From contig NZ_CP108100.1 of NCBI RefSeq assembly GCF_036195045.1, positions 1,798,001-1,862,000 of the forward strand: a stretch of 64,000 nucleotides of DNA. The letters run 5' to 3'. The notes below the pieces were generated by a model, which was not told where the DNA came from, made no database searches, and was given only the letters and a program-made list of their open reading frames with translations. Source of the stretch: Streptomyces sp. NBC_00236. GTDB taxonomy: Bacteria; Actinomycetota; Actinomycetes; Streptomycetales; Streptomycetaceae. Numbering within the stretch: the first letter of the stretch is position 1; every line of letters starts with the position of its first letter. Of the stretch, positions 1 to 7,154 are shown piece by piece. The position numbers were made by a program, and so were the translations under genes.

Positions 1-1
1 C

Positions 2-391
2 GGCGCGGTGCCCTTCGTCGCCGATCCGGTCCAGGTCTTCCGCGAGGTCCACCGGGTGCTGCGCCCCGGCGGCCGCTGGGTCTTCTCCGTCACGCACCCG
101 GTCCGCTGGGCCTTCCCGGACGAGCCGGGGCCCGAGGGCCTGTCCGTCGCCGCCTCCTACTTCGACCGCACCCCGTACGTCGAGCAGGACGAGCGGGGCG
201 AGGCGGTGTACGTGGAGCACCACCGCACGCTCGGCGACCGGGTGCGGGACGTGGTGGCGGGCGGCTTCCGCCTGGCCGACCTGGTCGAGCCGGAGTGGCC
301 GGCGTGGAACAACCAGGAGTGGGGCGGCTGGTCGCCGCTGCGGGGCAACCTCATCCCGGGGACCGCGATCTTCGTCTGCGTACGGGACTGA
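2..391 (+). CDS. Class I SAM-dependent methyltransferase, C-terminal part (5' end outside window)
   Basis: The reading frame is already open at the left edge, so the GTG at base 8 is probably an internal codon. The visible 129 residues begin with a stretch of the type VFREVHRVLRPGGRWVFSV, the post-motif III region of class I methyltransferases (Methyltransf_11/25 type), followed by a WNNQEWGGWSPLRG tail typical of actinobacterial small-molecule methyltransferases. The SAM-binding motif I lies outside the window, so substrate and full length cannot be judged. It is codirectional with the helicase gene about 85 bases downstream, but I see no functional link. Confidence 0.8.
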   Translation, partial: GAVPFVADPVQVFREVHRVLRPGGRWVFSVTHPVRWAFPDEPGPEGLSVAASYFDRTPYVEQDERGEAVYVEHHRTLGDRVRDVVAGGFRLADLVEPEWPAWNNQEWGGWSPLRGNLIPGTAIFVCVRD

Positions 392-475
392 GAACCTGCC
401 ACCGCCCCGGCCCGCGTACGGACTGGGACACCTGCCGGTGCGGGCGGCCGCGCCCCGCCGTACGAGACTGGGGGC

Positions 476-2977
476 GTGATCCGTACCGACGCCCTGGACC
501 AGCTGCCCGTCCGCACCGCCGTGCCCGCGCTGCGGCAGGCGCTCGACGAACGCGGGGTCGCGGTGCTGTGCGCGCCGCCGGGCACCGGCAAGACGACCCT
601 CGTCCCTCTTGTCCTGGCCGGTCTGACCGGCGACGGTCCGGTGCGCCGGGTCGTGGTCGCCGAGCCGCGGCGGATCGCGGCGCGGGCCGCGGCCCGGCGG
701 ATGGCGTGGCTGCTCGGCGAGCGGCCGGGTGAACGGGTCGGCTTCACCGTGCGCGGGGAGCGGGTGACGGGCCCGGACACCGTGGTCGAGGTCGTCACCA
801 CCGGGGTGCTGCTCCAGCGGCTCCAGCGCGACCAGGAGCTCGCGGGCATCGACGCGGTGATCATCGACGAGTGCCACGAGCGCCATCTGGACGCGGACAC
901 GGTGGCCGCGTTCCTGCTCGACGTACGGGAGGCGATCCGCCCCGACCTGCGTCTGGTCGCCGCGTCCGCGACCACCGACGCCGAGGGCTGGGCCCGGCTG
1001 CTCGGCGACGCCCCGGTGATCGAGGCGCAGGGCGTCTCGCACCCCGTCGAGGTGGTGTGGGCCCCGCCCGCCCGTCCGGTCCGGCCGCCGCACGGGATGC
1101 GGGTCGACCCGGCGCTGCTGGCCCATGTCGCCTCCGTGGTGCGCCGGGCGCTGGCCGAGCGGGAGGGCGACGTGCTGTGCTTCCTGCCGGGTGTCGGCGA
1201 GATCGGCCGGGTGGCGGGGCAGCTGTCCGGGGTGGCCGCGGAGGTGCTCCAGGTGCACGGGCGGGCGCCGGCCGCGGTGCAGGACGCGGTGCTGGCGGGT
1301 TCGTCCGACGGGCGGCGGGTGGTGCTGGCGACGTCGGTGGCGGAGTCCTCGCTGACCGTTCCGGGGGTGCGGACCGTCGTCGACTCGGGGCTGGCCCGGG
1401 AGCCGCGCACCGATCACGCCCGCGGGCTGAGCGCGCTGACGACGGTACGGGCCTCGCAGGCGGCGGGCCGCCAGCGGGCGGGCCGGGCCGGCCGGGAGGC
1501 TCCCGGGACGGTCTACCGCTGCTGGGAGCAGGCGGAGGACGGGCGGCTCGCCCGGTTCCCCTCCCCCGAGATCAAGGTGGCCGACCTGGCCGCGTTCGCC
1601 CTCCAGGCAGCCTGCTGGGGCGATCCGGACGCCGCGGGACTCGCGCTGCTGGACCCGCCGCCGGCCGGGGCGATGGGCGCGGCCCGCGAGGTGCTGAGCG
1701 CGGTCGGCGCGGTGGACGCCGACGGGCGGGTGACCGACCGGGGGGTGCGGATGTCCCGCCTCGGGCTGCATCCGCGGCTGGCCAGGGCGCTCCTGGACGG
1801 GGCGGCCGAGGTCGGCGGGCGACGGGCCGCGGAGGTCGTGGCGCTGCTGAGCGAGGAACCGCCCCGGGACTACGGCGACGACCTGGCGGCGGCATTGCGT
1901 ACCGCCCGGCTCGGCAAGGACGGCTACGCGGCCCGCTGGCGGCAGGAGGTGCGGCGGCTGTCGCCCTCCCTCAAGGGTTCCGGGGCCGGCGGTGCGGGCA
2001 CGGACGACGCCGCCGTGGGACTCGTCGCCGCCCTGGCCTTTCCCGAGCGGGTGGCGCGGGCCCGGGGCGAGGGGACGTTCCTGATGGCGTCCGGCACGGG
2101 CGCGGAGCTGCGGGACGGCTCGCGGCTGCGCAGCGCGCCGTGGCTGGCGGTCGCGGTCGCGGACCGTCCCGCGCACGCGGCCTCCGCGCAGGTCCGGCTC
2201 GCCGCGGTCATCGACGAGGACACGGCACGGCGGGCGGCCGGGCATCTGCGGTTCGCGGGCGAGGAGGTCCGCTGGGACGGCCGGGACGTGGTGGCCCGGC
2301 GGGTGGAGCGACTCGGCGCCGTCGAACTGGCGGCGCGTCCGTTGAAGAACCCGGACCCCGCCCTGGTCCGCGAGGCCCTGGTGGAGGGGTTGCGGCGGGA
2401 AGGGCTGGGGCTCCTGCGCTGGAGCCGCAACACCGGACAGCTGCGGGAGCGGCTGGCCTTTCTCCACCGGGAGCTCGGCGCACCCTGGCCGGAGGTGTCG
2501 GACGAAGCGCTGCTGGACCGTACCGAGCAGTGGCTGGAGCCCGAACTCTCCCGGGCCCGGCGCCGTTCGGACCTGGCCGGGATCGACGCGGGGCAGGCGC
2601 TGCGCCGGCTGCTGCCGTGGGCGACCGGCGAGGCGGCCCGGCTGGACGAGCTGGCCCCTGAGCGGATCGAGGTGCCGAGCGGTTCACGGATCAGGGTGGA
2701 GTACGGGGGATCCCAGCCCGTGCTCGCGGTGAAGCTCCAGGAGCTCTTCGGTCTCCAGGAGACCCCGCGGGTGGCGGGTGTGCCGGTGCTGGTGCACCTG
2801 CTGTCGCCCGCGGGGCGCCCGGCGGCGGTGACGGCGGATCTGGCGTCGTTCTGGCGGGAGGGCTACAAGGCGGTGCGGGCGGAGCTGCGCGGCCGCTATC
2901 CGAGGCATCCATGGCCCGAGGACCCGACGACGGTCGAGGCGACCCGGTTCACGAAGGCGCGGCTCAGGCGGGAGTAG
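476..2977 (+). CDS. hrpB: ATP-dependent RNA helicase HrpB
   Basis: An 833-residue DEAH-type superfamily 2 helicase of the HrpB family, full length. Walker A is GTGKT at residues 36-40 and the Walker B box is DECH at 131-134. A SAT motif follows near 168, motif VI is QRAGRAGR near 335, and the HA2 domain and HrpB C-terminal domain come after. Family members unwind nucleic acid in vitro; the cellular role in actinobacteria is poorly defined. The start is GTG; no earlier in-frame start with a better ribosome site was seen. The 3' end overlaps the convergent DUF3068 gene by 14 bases. Confidence 0.95.
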   Translation: MIRTDALDQLPVRTAVPALRQALDERGVAVLCAPPGTGKTTLVPLVLAGLTGDGPVRRVVVAEPRRIAARAAARRMAWLLGERPGERVGFTVRGERVTGPDTVVEVVTTGVLLQRLQRDQELAGIDAVIIDECHERHLDADTVAAFLLDVREAIRPDLRLVAASATTDAEGWARLLGDAPVIEAQGVSHPVEVVWAPPARPVRPPHGMRVDPALLAHVASVVRRALAEREGDVLCFLPGVGEIGRVAGQLSGVAAEVLQVHGRAPAAVQDAVLAGSSDGRRVVLATSVAESSLTVPGVRTVVDSGLAREPRTDHARGLSALTTVRASQAAGRQRAGRAGREAPGTVYRCWEQAEDGRLARFPSPEIKVADLAAFALQAACWGDPDAAGLALLDPPPAGAMGAAREVLSAVGAVDADGRVTDRGVRMSRLGLHPRLARALLDGAAEVGGRRAAEVVALLSEEPPRDYGDDLAAALRTARLGKDGYAARWRQEVRRLSPSLKGSGAGGAGTDDAAVGLVAALAFPERVARARGEGTFLMASGTGAELRDGSRLRSAPWLAVAVADRPAHAASAQVRLAAVIDEDTARRAAGHLRFAGEEVRWDGRDVVARRVERLGAVELAARPLKNPDPALVREALVEGLRREGLGLLRWSRNTGQLRERLAFLHRELGAPWPEVSDEALLDRTEQWLEPELSRARRRSDLAGIDAGQALRRLLPWATGEAARLDELAPERIEVPSGSRIRVEYGGSQPVLAVKLQELFGLQETPRVAGVPVLVHLLSPAGRPAAVTADLASFWREGYKAVRAELRGRYPRHPWPEDPTTVEATRFTKARLRRE

Positions 2978-3965
2978 GAGCGGGTTCCGGTTCCTTCCGC
3001 CTGACCGTGTCCGTCCCGCCCGGCCGCCGCGAGCGCGCCTCCAGCCACAGCGACAGGGCCAGCAGCCCGGCGCCCAGGACGAGGAAGCCCCAGGGCAGGT
3101 ACGAGGTCAGCAGCAGGATCAGCACCCGCTGGGACTTGACCTGGTCGACGATCGAGACGATGTAGTCCTCGCGCATCTTCACGTGCCCGGCGAAGACGGT
3201 GACGGTGTCCTGGGACATGCCCATCGCCTTCCCGTTCCGCAGCTCCTCCTTGTGGACCTCCTCGCCGTTGACCGGCGCCCCGGTGACCGGGTCGACCCAG
3301 AACATCCGCTTGGTGGTGTACCAGCGGGTCACCCCCGTCTTGGTGATCTGCTCCGGGGTGATGCCCTTGATGGGCATGGTCTTGGGCATGGGGACCTTGG
3401 TCCACGGGATGGTCTGCTCGAAGTAGTAGACGTCCATGCCGCGGAAGTTCCGGGTGCCCTCGTAGTGGATGGGCGAGCTGGTGCGGGTCTGGGCGTCGAA
3501 GTACTCGTAGTCGCGCTTCTCCGTGAGGAAGGGCCACTTGAACTCGATGCCCTCGCGGTTCACCGCGTCGCCGTCGACCGATTCGCCCGTGGCGTGGACC
3601 GGGTCCTGGCTGTGCGCGTCGAAGATGTAGCGCTCGGGGATCTTGGAGACCATCTTGCCGTCGGGTCCCTGCACATAGGACAGGGCGTCCCACACGACGA
3701 CGTCGCGGCCCGCGCTGCGCTCGATCTTCTCGGACTCCTCCACGTTGCCCTTGAGGGTCTGCACGATGGTGATCCTGTCGACCTTCTCGGCCTTCAGGGT
3801 GCTGTAGTCGAGGAGGGTCGCGGGCTTCGCCTCCAGCACGGTCTCCTGGTACTGGTTCGGCGGGATCTTCGCGAGGCGCGGGAAGGCGTACCAGCGCAAC
3901 AGCGGTGACAGCGCGGCGAAGAAGACGGCGAAGGCCAGGAGTACGAGGCTGGCTCGGCGGCGCAT
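2964..3965 (-). CDS. DUF3068 (PorA-like) membrane protein
   Basis: A 333-residue protein with one N-terminal membrane segment (residues about 5-23, LVLLAFAVFFAALSPLL), a long extracytoplasmic region of about 270 residues, and a second membrane segment near the C terminus before a basic, proline-rich cytoplasmic tail. This layout fits the DUF3068/porin PorA family of actinobacteria, whose function is unknown. I chose the ATG at 3965 because AGGAAGG lies 7 bases upstream; an ATG at 4034 would add 23 proline-rich residues without a ribosome site. It is followed (in its upstream direction) by the 45-residue protein gene on the same strand. Confidence 0.85.
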   Translation of the reverse strand: MRRRASLVLLAFAVFFAALSPLLRWYAFPRLAKIPPNQYQETVLEAKPATLLDYSTLKAEKVDRITIVQTLKGNVEESEKIERSAGRDVVVWDALSYVQGPDGKMVSKIPERYIFDAHSQDPVHATGESVDGDAVNREGIEFKWPFLTEKRDYEYFDAQTRTSSPIHYEGTRNFRGMDVYYFEQTIPWTKVPMPKTMPIKGITPEQITKTGVTRWYTTKRMFWVDPVTGAPVNGEEVHKEELRNGKAMGMSQDTVTVFAGHVKMREDYIVSIVDQVKSQRVLILLLTSYLPWGFLVLGAGLLALSLWLEARSRRPGGTDTVRRKEPEPAPTPA

Positions 3966-4069
3966 GGGGTGTCCTTCCTCTGCATTGCGTGGTGCGGACG
4001 GATCGGGGCTGTCCGGCGGATCAGGGTCGGACACGCCGTGACCCCGGCCATGCGCCGCCGGACAGCCCC

Positions 4070-4207
4070 CTAGTTCTTCGGACCCGGGACCGTGGTCAGC
4101 AGGGGTTCGGGCGAGGTCTCGCCGGGTGGCGCGCCGATCGCACTGATGGTGAGTACGAGGGCGAGGGCTGCGGCCAGTCCGACGGCTGCGGCAATCAGGG
4201 CGCGCAT
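4070..4207 (-). CDS. SPW_0924 family small membrane peptide (45 aa)
   Basis: Reading the minus strand from ATG 4207 gives a 45-residue peptide: MRALIAAAVGLAAAL, then a hydrophobic stretch to about residue 25, and a polar tail ending TTVPGPKN. GGAGG sits 7 bases before the ATG. It resembles the small Streptomyces family named SPW_0924, known only as a conserved hypothetical. The single N-terminal hydrophobic segment could be a membrane anchor or uncleaved signal. It lies about 105 bases upstream of the DUF3068 gene on the same strand, so the two may be cotranscribed. Confidence 0.7.
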   Translation of the reverse strand: MRALIAAAVGLAAALALVLTISAIGAPPGETSPEPLLTTVPGPKN

Positions 4208-4288
4208 GCTCGGCCTCCCGGGCTCAGAACTGATGGGTCGTCAGGGCTGGGGCACCGTAGCAACCGGGGCGCGAGATGAGAACACGTA

Positions 4289-4327
4289 GAACAGCCCCTT
4301 GGCCGGGTGCCGGCCAAGGGGCTGTTC
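4289..4327 (-). terminator. Strong hairpin terminator after the lytic transglycosylase gene
   Basis: An 18-bp perfect inverted repeat (arms 4289-4306 and 4310-4327, loop of 3) lies 30 bases past the stop of the minus-strand transglycosylase gene. No long T tract follows, as is usual in Streptomyces. Confidence 0.85.
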
Positions 4328-4357
4328 GGGGGCGTGGTGGGCCCGGGCGCGCGCGGG

Positions 4358-6067
4358 TCAGGCGGCGGGGGCCTGGACCGTGAGCTCGATGACGACGGTG
4401 GCGCCGCCCTCGGTGGTCAGACGCAGCTTGTACGTACCCGCGGCACCGTCGGCGTAGATCTTCGGCAGGGTGAGCGTGCCGTCGGCGTCCGTGGTGAACG
4501 CGAAGGTGCGGACCGGGTCACCGTCGTCGTTCGTGAAGTACGGGCCCTTGTCGTTCTCGACCGGCTTCTCGTCGTCGGTGATCATGGTGGCGGTGACGGC
4601 GACCCGGTCGGCGGCAGCGCCCTTGTACGTGGCCCTGACGGTGACGTCGGCGAACGTCTGGCCCGCCACTGCGGTCAGCTCCGCGGTGCCCGTCCTGACG
4701 ATGGCGTCGGCCTGCCGCGCGGTGACGGCCGCCGTGTACGTGACGGCGGGCAGCGACGTGCCGGTGGCCGTCGCCCGGACGGTGAACGCGCCCGTCTTCT
4801 CGCCCGCCTTCAGCACGGGTGCGGTGACCGTGCCGTCGGTCCCGGTGGCCGCGGTGACGGACTTCTTCCCGCCGTCGAACGCGGCGTCCGTGTCACCGAC
4901 GACGGTGAAGGTCACGGACACCTTGGCGAGCGGCTTGCCGAAGTTGCTCTTCGCCAGGACCTTGATCCGCTCAGCGAACGCGTCGCCCGCCGTGGCCGAC
5001 AGCTCGCCGGTGCCCGCGTTCTGCACGGCGGCCAGGGCCGGGCTCGGCGTGGGCTCGGGGGTCGGGGTCGGCGTCGTGGGCGTGCCCGGCCCGCCCGGGT
5101 CCGAGGGCGTCGGGCTCGGCTTCGACGGCGGCTCGGGCTTGGGCGTCGGGGTGGGCGACGGCGACCCCGAGGGCGACGGCGACGGGGAGGAGGACGGGCC
5201 GCCGCCATGGGTTCCGGAGCCGGTGCCCGGGTGCGTTCCGGTACTGGATTCGACCGGCAGGACGCCGGTGCCGTCCGGCACCTCGTGCGTGCCGCGGTTG
5301 TAGTACTCGAACCAGGTGCGGACGGTACGCAGGTACTCGTCGGAGTGGTTGTAGCTCAGGACCGCCCGGTCAAGGTCGGCGGCGAGCGCCAGATCGCGCG
5401 AACCGGCGCAGAGGTAACGCCCGGCGGCGAGCGCCGCGTCGTAGATGTTGTTGGGGTCCCTGCGGCCGTCGGCGTTGCCGTCCTGGCCCCAGGTCGCCCA
5501 GGTGGACGGGATGAACTGCATCGGGCCGACCGCCCGGTCATGCGTCGAGTCCCCGTCGTAGGCACCGTTGTCGGTGTCCTTGATCAGGGCGAAACCCTGA
5601 CCGTTGAGGGCGGGGCCGAGGATCGGGGAGAGCGTGGTGCCCTGCGCGTCGACACGGCCGCCGCGGGCCTGGCCCGACTCGACCTTGCCGATCGCGGCGA
5701 GGAGCTGCCACGGCAGCCGGCAGGCGGCGTCCGTACCCGCGACGGTCTGCTGGGCCTTCTGGTACGCCGCGAGGATCGACGCCGGAATGCCCGATTCGGC
5801 GCTGCCCGTCACGGGCAGATTGACGGAGGTGCCCGGCTTGTTGGGTGTGTTCAGCGGCGGCAGGTCGGTGAAGTAGGGCGAGTTGCCGGACGCGGCACCG
5901 TCGCCCGAGGGCGTCGAACCCGCCGTACCGGTGGCCGGCTGGTCCCCGTCGGACGCCACCAGGGGCGAACCCGGGGCCTGCGAGGCGGAAAGTGCTGCCA
6001 CAGCGGCAGCGGCCACGGCAGCCGTGGTCGCCCCTCTGCGCAGTCGGCGACCGAATTGCGCTGCCAT
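4358..6067 (-). CDS. Secreted lytic murein transglycosylase with Ig-like C-terminal repeats
   Basis: A 569-residue exported protein. The N terminus (FGRRLRRGATTAAVAAAA) is an arginine-rich signal sequence. The catalytic region at about residues 110-245 has the SLT fold: AIGKVESGQARGG carries the likely catalytic Glu, followed by AVGPMQFIPSTW and the Asn-Ile-Tyr-Asp-Ala block of MltB/SLT_2 enzymes. A Pro/Ser/Thr linker (about 265-345) leads to two beta-sandwich repeats that look like Big_1/invasin-type Ig domains. Lytic transglycosylases cleave the MurNAc-GlcNAc bond of peptidoglycan to 1,6-anhydro products, so a wall-remodelling role is likely. Confidence 0.88.
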   Translation of the reverse strand: MAAQFGRRLRRGATTAAVAAAAVAALSASQAPGSPLVASDGDQPATGTAGSTPSGDGAASGNSPYFTDLPPLNTPNKPGTSVNLPVTGSAESGIPASILAAYQKAQQTVAGTDAACRLPWQLLAAIGKVESGQARGGRVDAQGTTLSPILGPALNGQGFALIKDTDNGAYDGDSTHDRAVGPMQFIPSTWATWGQDGNADGRRDPNNIYDAALAAGRYLCAGSRDLALAADLDRAVLSYNHSDEYLRTVRTWFEYYNRGTHEVPDGTGVLPVESSTGTHPGTGSGTHGGGPSSSPSPSPSGSPSPTPTPKPEPPSKPSPTPSDPGGPGTPTTPTPTPEPTPSPALAAVQNAGTGELSATAGDAFAERIKVLAKSNFGKPLAKVSVTFTVVGDTDAAFDGGKKSVTAATGTDGTVTAPVLKAGEKTGAFTVRATATGTSLPAVTYTAAVTARQADAIVRTGTAELTAVAGQTFADVTVRATYKGAAADRVAVTATMITDDEKPVENDKGPYFTNDDGDPVRTFAFTTDADGTLTLPKIYADGAAGTYKLRLTTEGGATVVIELTVQAPAA

Positions 6068-6253
6068 AACGTCTGGGCCCTCCCCCTCGTCGGCTGTCCG
6101 CGCTCCCCTGCGCCTGGACTCAGGCGACCCTACGGCAACTTGTGCCGCGCGAACACAGCGACCGGACCGCTTCTTACCGGTTTCTCACGTTCCGGTCCGC
6201 AAGTTGTCCAGTCGGTGAAAAGCCCGCGCCGGCTGCTCGCGCATACTTCCCCC

Positions 6254-7123
6254 ATGCCGTTCACGCTCAGCCACGCCGCAGCCGTCCTCCCCGGGATCCG
6301 CCGCAACGGAGCAGGGCGCGGACCGCTCCTGGCCTCGGCACTCGTCGCCGGTTCGTTCGCCCCCGACATGACGTACTACGCGGACACGGCGATCCCGGGC
6401 GCCATGGAGTTCGGGCAGGTCACCCACGCCTGGTGGGGTGTGTTCACGGTGGACGTCCTGATCACCGCGGCGACCGTGGCGCTGTGGCTGCTGCTGCGCG
6501 AACCCCTCGTGGCGCTGCTGCCCACGCCCTGGCAGGGGCGCGTGCACGCCTGGGTCCGCGGTGCCCCGCGCCCGCCCGGACAAGGGCCGCGGGGCCTGCG
6601 GGACGGTGCGTGGTTCGTCGTGTCGGCCGTCATCGGAGCCGCCACACACGTCGTCTGGGACGCCTTCACCCACCACGACCGGTGGGGCGTGCGGCTGGTA
6701 CCCGTGCTCGGGCAGCACGCGGGCGGCCACCCGGTGTTCCAACTGGTGCAGTACGGCAGTTCGGCCCTGGCGCTGACGGTGCTGGCATGGTTCACCGTGT
6801 CGGGGCTGCGCCGCACCGGGGCCCGGCCGGTGCCGGAGTCCGTACCGGTCCTGGACCACCGGGCACGGGCGTGGGCAGCGGCGTCCCTCGGCATGTGCGT
6901 ACTGCTGGGCATCGTGCACCGCTGCGCACGCTGGTATGCGTACTTCGGACACGTCGACACACCGCTCGACATCATTCCGACCGCCTGCTTCGGCGCGGGC
7001 GCCGGGCTCGCCGTCGGGCTCGTGCTGTACGGCATGTGGATGCGGCTGTGGGTCCGGGGCACCGGCGCCCCGGCGCGCCCCGTCACCGGCCCGGCCCGGG
7101 ACACGAGCCGGACCGGCGACTAG
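6254..7123 (+). CDS. DUF4184 integral membrane protein
   Basis: A 289-residue membrane protein. It opens with MPFTLSHAAAVLP and has SFAPDMTYYAD and HAWWGVFT blocks, then several hydrophobic segments; HVVWDAFTHHDRWG is a conserved histidine/aspartate cluster. These are hallmarks of DUF4184, which is distantly related to YdjM/LexA-regulated membrane metal-dependent hydrolases. Function is unknown; the His/Asp cluster could bind metal. The reading frame is open for almost 2 kb upstream, but only the ATG at 6254 gives family-like sequence. It is divergent from the transglycosylase gene; the 186 bases between show no motif I can name. Confidence 0.85.
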   Translation: MPFTLSHAAAVLPGIRRNGAGRGPLLASALVAGSFAPDMTYYADTAIPGAMEFGQVTHAWWGVFTVDVLITAATVALWLLLREPLVALLPTPWQGRVHAWVRGAPRPPGQGPRGLRDGAWFVVSAVIGAATHVVWDAFTHHDRWGVRLVPVLGQHAGGHPVFQLVQYGSSALALTVLAWFTVSGLRRTGARPVPESVPVLDHRARAWAAASLGMCVLLGIVHRCARWYAYFGHVDTPLDIIPTACFGAGAGLAVGLVLYGMWMRLWVRGTGAPARPVTGPARDTSRTGD

Positions 7124-7130
7124 AGAACGC

Positions 7131-7148
7131 CCCCGCCCCGGGGCGGGG
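7131..7148. terminator. GC-rich palindrome between convergent DUF4184 and polA genes
   Basis: CCCCGCCCCGGGGCGGGG is a perfect 18-base palindrome between the two stop codons, suited to terminate transcription from both sides. Confidence 0.55.
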
Positions 7149-7154
7149 CCCACG

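Noticed and set aside
157..1410. 417-residue minus-strand frame over the hrpB 5' region
   Set aside because: Ser/Arg/Thr low-complexity shadow of hrpB.
6068..6253. Cyclic di-AMP (ydaO-type) riboswitch before the lytic transglycosylase
   Set aside because: Such switches precede many Streptomyces wall hydrolase genes, so I looked for the conserved core, but could not align it to this 186-base leader.
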